Below, one piece after another: positions 42,140 to 54,800 of a stretch of 64,000 bases of DNA. The DNA is from Pachypanchax playfairii (taxonomy: Eukaryota > Chordata > Actinopteri > Cyprinodontiformes > Aplocheilidae). Below the pieces are notes generated by a model. That model made no database searches. It saw only the letters and a program-made list of their open reading frames with translations, and was not told the DNA's origin. Both the position numbers and the translations under genes were made by a program. Location of the stretch: NCBI GenBank assembly GCA_006937955.1, contig SSNP01000007.1:650929-714928 (forward strand), given 5' to 3'. Every line of letters starts with the position of its first letter. Position 1 is the first letter of the stretch.

Positions 42140-45100
42140 TTAGGCTTCGCTGCAGCACTCGTAGATGTTGTCCTCCATCAGAGCAATGACCTGCTCAAAC
42201 TTGTGGTGCAGCTGAGTGCGACGTGCAGTGGGGTGAGCCTCCAGGGCGTTCACCACCTGATTGAAAAAAAAAAAAAAAAAAGGAAGAAGAACACAACAAA
42301 GATGACTTTCAGCGGCTGTCAAGCATTCATCCATCTATCTATCGACGTAGAGAAAGAGGGAGGAAATCAGCTTTCTGGACACAGAAAGCAGCAAAAGTAA
42401 CAAGTGAAGTGCTTCAGCCTCTCGCCTTCCCGCGTGCCTCGACACCACAAAAAGATTTTGCTCTTCACATGTTTACAAAACCCACATCTGCTCTGTTTTT
42501 CATGCCCAATAGTTGTCACAGTGTCAGTGGGATTTATGGGCTCTTAGCAGCAGTGTGCTAGCAGGCAGAGCAGAACTGAGCCGGGACGAGAGAATAGGCA
42601 ATCAGGGGGCCATTCACACAGCTCTGTGAATCACAGTCTAAGCCCCTGGCCCATGTCAGTACAGTAGCATGACAGAGGAAAAGCAGCTAAACGGAGTTAC
42701 TGTGAGGGGGCTCCATTAGAGCGCAGTCACCACTGAGTAAGCCTCTCTGCACAGGAACAGTAAGGACGTATGGGGGAGGACGGCAAGAGCTTGAAGAGGG
42801 CTACTTCAAAGCAAAAAAAAAAAAAAAAAAAGGAACTATGAAGCAACAACTTAACAGTGTCATTAGGCAGATGGGGGTGTTGGCTCATGAGCAGATAAAC
42901 ACGGTTTGCTTTAAGTGAAAGGTATCTGTGGGCTGAAAAGAGATAACTGAACACAAAGAATAGTCGCTGCTATTTGGATGATATCCCAAATCTGATTGTT
43001 TTCCTTTTAAGAACATTTTAAAGAGAAAAAAAAAAAGCAGCTATTCTGTGTCTGTATTTAACTGTCTACAGTCTGTTACATCTCTGCACTGAGCTGTGAT
43101 CTGACACACTGATACGTCATGCCCTGATAGCCATCTGGGAAACATAATACAACAAGTGGGTTCAAGTGATCTGCTGCGGCTGCCAAAAAAAAAACACACC
43201 ACATATCTAATCTAGATTTCAGATCAAATAATACAGTGAAGGAACGTGGAAATCTCTCACCTGGTTTCTGTATCTCTTGGCATATTTGTAGATTTCCGTC
43301 AAGGCCAGGTTGGTGTTAAACTCGTTTCTGTACTTCTACATCAAAAAGGGCTTGATTAGATCCAAATTCCTCAACGAGACTGTGATAACAGGCTTTTGAA
43401 GAGCCAGTTGATTAACAAACAGAAACTTTTTGACTCACTCTCGACTCCTCGGCCAGGTGAGCGTTCATCTCCTGCTCGCTGAGAGGCGCCATGTCTTGGA
43501 TCTGCTTGTAGTAGCACTGGACTCTCTTCTTGTACTCAGGGATTTCCTTGGCATACAGCAGCTTATTAGTTGGAGAGTCCTAAAAAAATAGAAAAATATA
43601 TATTATATATATTTATTTATTTTTGTGAAAACCATGTCAACATGAATATTCAGTTCAGAAATCTTCCATCACAGTATCATCAGTAACAAACTTGCATCCC
43701 TACAGAGTACTCGGATCCATTTAATGTTGCTATTCAAGGTTTTTCCCATTTATTTGTCACTTGAAGATTTTATCTACAAAACATATGATCAGTCTCCAAA
43801 GCTTGATGCCCTTCGAAGATTACACTGCGACTTTATAAATAAGAGATTCAAAGTTACGTTCACCTTGACCAGAAAGAAAAAGAAAATATTATAACATTTA
43901 TTGGGTAAAGTGTTTTCTCACATTTTTTTTTTATTTTATACCCCAAATTTCATCATTTTGCCCCTCCATCTTTACATTAACAGAGTTCAAACTTTAACAA
44001 TAAGGTTTTTTTCCCCTCAATGTTCCTCAAGTCCATCATTTCTGGTCAATGTGCTTTAAATGTTCCTGCAGTTTAGTCATTTTGTCTACATGCAATCAAC
44101 TTCAGGATGTTCAGGGAGATGCAACTGATTCTTTCCATCAGCCTCCTGCAGACCTGACTCAACTACCATAAGTGTCTCCAATCCAGGCAGATTATACTTT
44201 GATACCATGAACAAGATCCTTCACACTGATGAGTCTAATCACCACAAGCTATTCTCAGTCCCTTCCATATAAAATAAAGCTGAAAACCACAAATCACCTC
44301 TATTACTATAATAATATAACAATCTTTGCACTCTGATGGTGAGACTTCTGGTACTTTAGATAAATACGTACTGACACATAATTCCAGGTTAAGTTTTGCT
44401 ACGAGTCTAACTCCGCTCTTTTATCTTCTTTATGTCAGAATAAAAGTTTTCTTCCATCTTTGGTGCTATTTTTACCCAAACTGGATGTTAATCATCAATA
44501 ATCCTGTTTAAAGTGTCCCAAAGTGAGACAATGGAGGCAGTGAACCGTTTCCTTTTCTTCCAACAACAACAACAGGACTCAGAAATGGTCAGAGCTGGAG
44601 AATGTTCCAGTCTAAACAACTCTCCCCACGTTAGTGCTTATTCAAGCAGGAAGGAAAGTAGCAGGGCTAAAAGGCTGTGGGTATATTCCAGGTTTAGTTG
44701 TAACTACTGGTGTGTGTTTTGTGATGTGTGTGTGTCTGTAAGAGGGAGAAAGGGACAGAGGAAAAAGTAGGACAGGGAAACGGCGTGCGTAGAAGAGACT
44801 GGCAGGCGCAGCTTTCAGCGGTGGTGAAGGTGCTTACAATGCACCTTAATATTCCAACGTGTCAGAAGCTATTTGTGTCACCTATTGTGCGAATTAATCG
44901 TGCCGAGGAACTGCAGCTAAAGTTGCTCCTCTCTGATGGGGAACCCTCTCTCTTCCTGTCCACAAGGTCACTTCCTGCTGCTCATCCATCTGCTTGGACC
45001 CCCCACTCCCCCCCCCCACACACACACCCCCCTGACCCCAGGGCTCTCTGTGTGTTTCATCTCGCCAGATGAGGTTCTTTGGAAACCACAAGCATTGCTT

Positions 45101-48100
45101 TGCTTCACCTTGCAGAGCTGCTGCTAATCCAGATGCCACATCCTTCACCGTCGTGCACACACACACGCACAAACAATAACAGGAAACACTGGAGATGAAG
45201 AGGTGCGCCATGCTTCTTTAATTGACCTGCAGGAGATGTGCAGCCATAACCTTGAATGTGGTGACTCCATATACATCCAAAGCCAGATGTGGTTTGACTG
45301 TGAGGGAGCTGTAGACACGCTCCGCCTCATCACTGACGGCTTTATGTTTGTCTTTGCACCCACAGACGTGTATTTTCCTGTTTGCTGCTGTGTGAACACA
45401 TTGGATTTTTGGCACTGAAATGAAGTATATAAATCAGAGTTCTTTTATATGAAGTGTCCTCCGCAGCCCTCTCCAGGGAGGAAGCCAGTCGGAGAGAGAC
45501 AGGAAGCAGACCGTGCTGAGGGTCAGGGTGTCTGAAGGATGAGACAGATTTGTGAGCAGTGAGGACATTGACATGCAAACGTGCACGCAGAGACAAGCAG
45601 ATAGATAGACGGACAAATTCACATGCACTGTACGAGCACAGCATGGAGAGAGATCCCTGGTGCTCATGACCTTGGATCAACCAACTGGGCTGAATAACAC
45701 GAGCCGAGGTAGATGGAGCTGACAGTCTGAAGGCTCAGGGATGAGGGGCTCACAAAGCTTTGTGTGTGTGTGTGTGTGTGTGTGTGCTTGTTAAAAAAGT
45801 AAAACAATATGGTAGATACATCTGATTTATAAAGATGAATCAGGAAATTTAAAAATGGTTCAGAAGTTCAGTTGAAGTATCAATTAACAAAATTTCTCAT
45901 CAGATTAAGACTTACTGCACGATAAGTGCTAAATTAGTAAATAACAGGAAGACTGATTTTAGTGTCTGACACTAGGAATTATCTTATCAGAGTTCAAAAT
46001 GTAGAAGAGAGGAGTATTTACTAACATCTGCTCTCACAAACCTTTGCCACACTGACATTATCTTCCACTGAAAAAAAAAAAAACAACCCAAAACATGTCT
46101 TAAGTTTGCACTTGAGACGGCTGTTGCTGCACAGAGGGTGTAAAAGTGTTGAGCAACAACCAGTGAGAGAAGAAAATGTGTGAAAACATTCATTTGTGCA
46201 AACGTATAGGATTTAGAAAGCTAAAAGAAGATGTTATCTGAACATCTGCCAAACTAGATTATCTTCAATTTAGGCCACAGGCAGAAAAAAAAGAAAAACC
46301 AAAAAGCAGTACGAGATATTAAAATCAAAAGATGCAATTTTTACAGAAGCCAAACCTTTTACAGCTCTTTGTTTTTAGGTTATTTGTCTTTAGTAAGTCT
46401 TTTATATAAACTATAATCTGCACAATTTTCATTTCTTTATCTGCGACTGCAGAGGAATATAATCTTACTAGATATAATCTTACTAAAAGGCAAGGATGCA
46501 GTGATGCACTCAAGGCTTTTATTTATATTGTGTACAGTCAGACTTTATTTTAGGGCTTTTATTTAGGCTTTAATGCATCTTCAGTAATGTTCTTCATCTG
46601 ATCCAGAAACGGAAAAAAAAAACATTCAAACATCTGAATGTATCTGAGATGAGGAGAGAATTCTTCTGACATTTATGTGAACGCAGGAATCTCTTTATCA
46701 AATTAGATAAAACTGCATATTTGGATTGGACCACAGAACACATCCTAAATACCTAAACAGGTGATCCAGTTCAGAGATCTGTTTCTCATAAAGTTTAGCA
46801 ACCAACTCATTCATCTCAGGATTCAGAGGGTATTAAAAGACAAGAGCTTTTCTCTGACAGCTATTGGCTTAAATGCTTTTCTTATGACTGATGCACCAGT
46901 GGCAACATTCTGCACAGCTAGTGTTGCATTCATCTTTTTATACTGAACCATTTAGGTTTACTAATACGATCAATAGACCTGCTCCTGAATAAGTTTGACC
47001 TTTTTATATATGTCACTGTACAAAATAATCCAAAAACGCCCTGAAAGAACAACAAAGCTTCATAAAACTGTCAATAATTAATACTATAGCAGGTAAAACT
47101 AATAAAAAGAGATTAAAACTGGACTCAAACTGTGTCCTAAGTGAGGGTGGTGAATTATTCTACCAACCCCCTTCATTACTGTCCGACAGGGACTTTTTAC
47201 CTGATTGAAAACACATGAGTTTATTTAAGCTGCTATTTCCTGTGAAATGATGCAGCTGAAAACAGGGAAGCTGATCACAACATGAGAGTGAGAGAGACTC
47301 ACCTTGCCTAGCTGCAGGTCAGAAATGGAGCAGGCATCGATGAAAGCCTGAGCGATGACAGATAGACAGGCATCCATGTGATCTGTCTTATCTATGTCAA
47401 ACACAAACTGGGGGTTCTTCAGGATGTTCACCCAGAAACGCAGAGGTAAGCTGCAGCGACAGGGTGAGATATGCTTTTAGAAGACTTGCACCCACACACC
47501 AAGGGGAGGCTTAAATCATAACATTTAGTTGGCTACCTATTAGTTTTCCAGATGTGCAGAGTGTCTGGGTCTGTGATGCCCCGTTTGTCAGCTTGCTCCT
47601 CGAGGAAGTCAAAAAAGTATTTGACAGCCAGAGGTGGGCGGTCCGGAGGAATGCTGAGGATGGCCTGAAAGAGGTCATCTAAGAATTTCTGGAGCGTTCC
47701 CTGTGGAGGAAATGATCACACGCCGCATTTAGACTCGGTTTTGATGACATGTAAAGATTTCTGTGTGGTCTGTAAGTTGGTAGAAGCCCTGAAAATCTGA
47801 CAAAAGGAAGATGGATAGTGTTTTGAGTTAATGTTGCTGTGAGCAGTATCCTGTTTCGGGTTACCTTCGTAGACAGCAGCCGTGTTAGATAGATTTCTGG
47901 CAGGACTTTCTTGCGGTGGCTGTGTCTGTGTGACTTCTTGGTCTCTATTAGCTCGTCATGAGGCAGGACCTGGAAAGTCGGCGGTAACCATTATAGCACA
48001 CAGGTCAACACATGAACCTCAGCATGAACGACAGAGTAAAAACACTTCCATGAGCTGACCAGGGGAGATTTTCTGGTTCTCACATTAGACACATGATCCA

Positions 48101-48775
48101 AATATCACGTCAGCATATTCTATATGCTGACGTGATATTTGATGGAGTTTTAAAGAAATTCACATTTTTTTCCTGGTTGCTAGGAGCTTGATTGTGTTTC
48201 TGACTTGCTTGTACAAGTCTAAATAGAGACGGGGTGAAGAAAGGAGCAAATCCACCTACTGTGCTCCAGATTTGTCCAGAACTGTCCTGTAAAACTAACT
48301 ATTCACCCGGTAAATTGTGTTCCAAGAAACTCATTATTCTAAAGTCAAAAGGGCCCATATCTTAGCTGACGTTTATGAAAGAGCTTAAGCAGCATTAGTG
48401 CTGTCATGTCCTCTCAGCAGCTTTCCTTCTCACCTCCACCCCCTACCCCCTGATTTTCTCTTCATTAGGACTAACTAACACGGGCACAAAGGAAAAGCTC
48501 CCGTAATGTATTAAAGTAGAGGGGAGAAGAAGAAAAACTCACCAAATGGACATATTTCTCTGTATCCAGATCTTTAACTGAGAAAAAAAAAAAAACAGAA
48601 GAGACAGTAATAAACAAGGTTTAATTAGCACTGTGAAGAGATGAGGATGAGGAGATGGGAGGAGGACGCACAACGAATGACAGATAGGAGCGAGAGAAGA
48701 AAAAAAAGATTGACAGGAGAGCAAGTGAGACCGAGTGCAAAGGAGAGAGAGATTAGGATGGACTGAGAGCCTGAA

Positions 48776-48818
<43 letters not shown>

Positions 48819-51800
48819 CTGCCGGAGAGAATGAAAGAGAAAGATTACGAGTGAAAGGAGGGAGAAAAGAGGAAGATTAGGGGAGACAGACACAGAGTCT
48901 GTGACTGGTTGTGGAGCCGCTGTAATGAGATGGTAATTCTCGGCCAGCGCTGGGAACAAAAGCAGTGGGAGAGAGCTGGTTTATATATAGATCTAAACAC
49001 AAACATTCTCATACACATGCATGAACAGATAGAAGAACAAGGATGATTGTAGATTCATGTTTAAACACCAGCCCAAGGACAAATATAGAACATGTCTGTG
49101 CATGTGAAACATAGACATGTGCAGATCCACACGCGTGGTGTGTTGTATTCTCATTACAATCCACTCTGCCAGAGATGCTCCGGTCCAGCCGGCCACGGTC
49201 CAGACCCTCAGCACTGATCACAGACGAGCAGGACACTGTTTCATATTAGCCAGGGAGCACTAGAGGCTCATAACAACCCCCCCCCCCTTCCTCAATCCTT
49301 CCTTGATGCTTTGAAGCGGGCGCCAGGTTTGGTGCACTTGAGCCTATTTTTGGCACAGTATGAATGAGAGAAGCTGCTCTGATGGACACAGGCTGAGCAG
49401 GGACCAGCTCTGGTGTGGTGCTGATTATGTAAGGTGGAGCCTCCACAGCAAACACAAGCACGTTAAAGACTGAATGTAAACTCATATGTCAACAAGTTGA
49501 CGCTGGACTCGTGTCACATTTTCACAACGAGCTGACACCTACTAATGGAACACATGCAAACAAGAGCTCTGGATGTGTCATTATCCTCAGAGTTTGTGTT
49601 AATTTATTGGATGTGAGTGTGTGTTTTCAGGATGGAGGCTGCATGTTTACATGAGAGGATCACGTTCTCCTGCAGTTTGCTGTGAGCCGGCGCTTATCCG
49701 CATTTAGGTGAGTGTGTGACAAGGTGTCAGAGTGCCTGAAGGGTACGTACCTCTTTCCAGGGTGTTTTCTTTTATGTCTTTCATGCTCATGGCCAGCGAC
49801 GCCCCCTCTGGGATCTGTGAAGGAGGAATAAGGAGAAGAAGGAGGAGGTAAGCCAGAGGGCATGAGGTCAGGGGTGAGCTGGGGTGCACCAAAACAGTGT
49901 CTTTATGCATACCCTGGAGGAGAACGTGCCGCTTGAAGGTGCAAGTGTTTGTGTATGTGTGTGTGTGGCTACGTTGCTGAGGCCTGGCTCGGTTCATTAA
50001 AGTCAACCTGCAGTGAAATGGATTGAACAGCCTCGTCAATGAACCCAGACTGTTCGGCTCATTGCCTTCACAGCTCCGTCCCAGAGGTTAAGCAAAAACT
50101 CAAAGGGCACTTAACAGGTAAAAGTTCAAAGGTCGAGAGTCACGCCGTGTTTGTTTACTCACACAAATCAGCGAAGACATAAACACACAAACACAAAAGA
50201 GTTTCTCAATTGTAGAACAGGCATCATATACTTACAGGATGTAGGGTGTAATATATACTAATATACTGCAGTAGGTGCAGCTTTTTGGATATTTATCTGT
50301 TTACAAACTGAGATTTGCAAACATAAAATGATATGAATCTTTAAAAACATGACGTGATATGAATAATCCAGCTTAGATTGAAAAATATAGTAAATCTGAG
50401 TGATTAGGAAACACTGTGTGATAAACAGACACATATGAGCAGAGATCTATAAAACTTTACTTTTTAATCATATCAAGTTAAAATGAAAAGCTTTCGGTTG
50501 ATTGACACTCAAAACGTTGCTTTTGGCTCAGAGACCAATGTTCAAACTTGTCCATGAAATTGAGGAAATAATCTTTAAGTTTGTCAATAATTAATATCAT
50601 CTTTAGTCTCAGTCTCTCTATTGTCTGTCACACAAAACGTTTTTCATTAATGTTTATATAAAAACTTCTGCAAAAACTATAAATAAAAAATACTGTAAGA
50701 AAAATCCATCAAATGTTTCCCCCTTAAAACTGAGGAGTTTTATAGTACTTTGATAGTATTTAAGAATACTACAACTTTTACTTATTGTGTTATAATGAAG
50801 CTCCTGGACAAATAGTCCTCAACACTTTACCCTAAATTAAAAAAACATGTTATTTAAGAACATTTTCAATAACAAAAAGACATTTACAGACTCATTAAAT
50901 TTGCATAATACCCCCCCCCCACACACACACACATGGAAGTGTGTTTGCTTTAGTTGGTTGACCTTCAACGTGTAGAAGAATTTACATACAATGTGCTGAG
51001 TTTGTTTTCACTTTTATCTGTGAAACATGGACATTTTCTCTCAGGACCTTCTGATTAAACAACAGCCACAACTTCAACTGGCTGAAAGCCAATTAAAAAG
51101 AACAGAACATACCACAAACACGACTGTAAAGTTTAACTACACATACATGTACCATGTAACAGGAAGTGGGAGACGCCGTCTTCGCGTCACTTTGTTTTGT
51201 CTGATCGACCTTTAAAAGTGAACTTTAACAAATTCTATAAGCACATTCCCCTCTGATGTGACTGAATTACACTTTGCATGAACTCTGCAAATATAAAACC
51301 CTGATAAAAAAAAAAAAATCACATAGAGGGTAATTAACAAGAACCTAATTTAACAATTCACCTGTTCTGAGTATGCTGTCTTGACCTATCAACAATCTCC
51401 TGCAGTAAAAAAAGCAGCAAACGACTATAAGAACACCCATTAACAGGCAGCAATAACCCTCTCACCTTCAGCACCCCCACTGCTCATTAAACACCACACA
51501 CACACGCGTAAACACACACCTTGTAATGAAAGACTGTGTTCAGTTTCTTTCGACCGTCCTCCATCACGGAGGAGTTGTCCAGGTCCTGCAGGAGCTTACT
51601 GTTGCTGCCTGAGTCGAACCACTCTGAAGGAGACGAGCAGAGAGAGAGAGAATTGTTTTACAATTTCATCAGAGATTTGCAGACAAATAGGTGAGACAAA
51701 CGACAGCAGTGCTCTAACTCCATGTCATGACCTGTGGAAATATTCCCAAGTCGTTAATCAAATCAGCTCTGCAGGCTCCGCCGCCTCTGAAAGCAATAAC

Positions 51801-54800
51801 TCTTTGTGATTATGACTGTACACTCTCCTCAATGCATTCTGTCATTTATTATATTGCAGCCTCCGGTTAGTTGGGCTCCATGAGAAGAATTGACCTTTTG
51901 CAATGGAGATTACTATGTCTTGGAGGTTTCGGGGGGGTGAGAAAGGATGAAAATAATCAGAGAATATGTGTCCGTACCCAGGTCCACATCCTCTGCTCGA
52001 GGCCACTGGGAGAAAGGCAGGTTTTTATAAAAGGCTTCAATGATTTTTTCTTTGACTTGGCAGATTGTGTCAGTATTCATGACTCTGACTGACAGTGAGT
52101 CCATGCCGCAGCCCTGGAAGGACACGTTGATGTTCTGTAGAAACAAAATATGACAGTTAGCATAAAATACAAGTCCTTTACAAGTCAGTTTAGTTTAACA
52201 TGAATGTTTTATGTTGATTGAGGATGTGTAAAGACATCTGAGAGTGCGTCAGGTGTCTGACCTGCGGCTTGGCCTCAACGTTCTCACGCAGGAGCCACTC
52301 CTCATTGAGGGTGTAACGAGCCTTTCCCGTGATGGCGTCTATAGAGCCCTTGTTGATCTGCTGCTTGATTGCGCAAAGCAGCAGGAAAAAAGGCTCACCC
52401 ACCGTTTCCTGTGGAGTGAGAATCCAATGTTTAGAAAAGTCAAGGGTGTGGGGATTATTTTTAATCTTCATCCTCACCTTGAGGTAACTGTACATGCATA
52501 TGGACATCCAGTTGGTCAGCATTTTCTCCACAACAGACTCAGTGCGGCGCAGCATCAGTTTGGGGTTCTTGGAAGCCGAAGCATCGATCAGATCCACCAG
52601 CAGGTCTTTCATGATACTGGTGTAGTACTCAAGTTTACCATGGAGGGCGATGGTGAGCAAGGATGCCAGGCTGCATCTGCAGGGTGAGAAAACAGATTAG
52701 CAAAAGGAGACAGATGAGCAAGAAAAACGCGCTTGTGCAAACATGCTCCGTCAGCGCGTGGTCAGTAGAGGCTTAAAAATAATAAATTACACAAACCCAA
52801 ACAAGATTTAGTCCAACCCACTGCACCTGTGACTGTAAAGCTAAATAAAGGTCTGATTTAATGCGAGGGAGCGTCTGAGTCAGTGTCCAGAGGTGCAGGG
52901 GATTTCCCTCACAAAGCCCCTTTAATCCAGCAGGAAGAGGCTCCATCAGTCAGTCAGTGCTGACGCTGTGTGGGGACGGGGATGTGGTCTGGAATTCCTC
53001 TCTGATTCACAGTGACTTGTTAGTTTTAGGTCACCACAATCAAGTGATTTGTTAACCTTGTTATAAAAAAACAACAAAGAAAATACATGTTTAAACCTAA
53101 TTGAACTTTAATGGACTTATCAGTCATCTTATCAGTCATCTTATCTTACATGCATGAAAAATAGAAAACACCAAGATTGCACCAGAGTGACGTCTGGCAT
53201 TCAGCAGGAGCTGTGTTTCTGGATATTTGACTAATCTAGGTCAAATATTTTTATTTTTATTTTCACTGTCTCTCAGGTCACATATGTGTGTCGTTAGTTA
53301 CGTACTCTGCCATTAATTTCATCATCTGTTTTTTGGCTAATGTGTCTAAATACTACTTTTTTTTTCCTAAAAGAAAAGTAAAATAATAAACTTTTTCTTT
53401 GTCTGCTGTGAAAATAAAGAATATCTGATACTCTACAACAACAGAAGAATCAGTATAGAATTAGATGGAAATTATTTGTGTTGCGTAGTTGCTTTGTAAC
53501 TTTCCACTTAACTCCTTCCTTCCAAAAACAGTTTGTTTTTACAAACTATGTGAGTTTAAATGATTCCAGTCATTTACACAGTGGGTTTTTAAAAACATGT
53601 TAAAATGTTAAATTCTCTTTCTCTGTGCCTGCAAATGATTTGGTTGAGTATTTAGCATCTTTAAACACCCACAAACAGATCGAGTGTCTCTGAAATTGTG
53701 CCAGTGATGGCTGAACCACAATGAGTGGCCACTTTGCAAAGGTCAACACAAAACAAAGGCTAAGTCAGAACTCATTTCAGCATAGTGAAAGATGTAGTAA
53801 GTCTGCAAAGGCAGGGATTTGATTAACTCTACAGTGAGATCTTCACTCATTCTAGTGTTATCTGAGGATGATGAGGATGTGGTTACCTGTCTCGCACTGC
53901 AAAGTCCTTCTGCTGCTCCAAGGCGTGAACAAACGTGATGAGAAAATGCTTGTTATTGAGCAGCGTGGAGAACACAGTGATGCCCTCCTCCACGTTAGGC
54001 CGTGTTGTGTTGGTGGCCTGATGACAGAAGATGACAGAGGGCAGATGAAACATTTACTTCTCTCTATGATTTCACTCTAACTTGATTACCACCTGCTGCG
54101 CCCTCCCTAATCTGTTCTGCCACCTCTTGTCTCTAGTGATCCATCTACGCTGAACATCCCATCGCTCCATCACACGCTCCCCTTTTTTTTCCTCCTTCAC
54201 TCCATCCTAAGTTTTGTCCACAGCTTCAGGAAGCCCCACTCCAGTCACTTATAGTGTGGGATTGTCACTAAATGTGCCGAGTCGACTTAATGAGCACGGC
54301 CCATCAATGGGTGCGTCTAAGGAGCGGCGTGATGAAGTCTTCCCTCTGGACTGCAGCCATATGGTGTGGTTTGCAGCCTGACAGAAGGAGAACAGGAGTG
54401 TCCATTAAGATAAATGCCCGCCTCTGAGATTTATTCGCTGTGACCTGGAAAACACTTCCTGCGAAGACGATGTGGATCCAAGGCACTTCATCACTGTTAG
54501 ACAGCCTCCCCTGGCTGCCGACCCAAAACTAGCGCTGCAGTCTCTGCTTTCTCTTCATATGAGTTGCACACACATACACACGTGCTTTTACTTTCAACAC
54601 ACGTTCACACTAAAGTGCACACATCCCACTCTCTTTATAACTCCTGTCTGCCCCTATACAATCAAACACTAAAGATAGGTTTAGATGAAAAACATACTGT
54701 TTGATTGTCCAGGAGCTGAAAGGGGAAAGTAGCAACAACCAAACAGCGACTTGTTTTTGTTCAGTTACAGAGATGTACATGCAACTAAATGAGTGGAGAA

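Noticed and set aside
48099..48141. microRNA precursor
   Set aside because: The stem is only 19 bp and the pairing ends there. Precursors usually have longer, imperfect stems.
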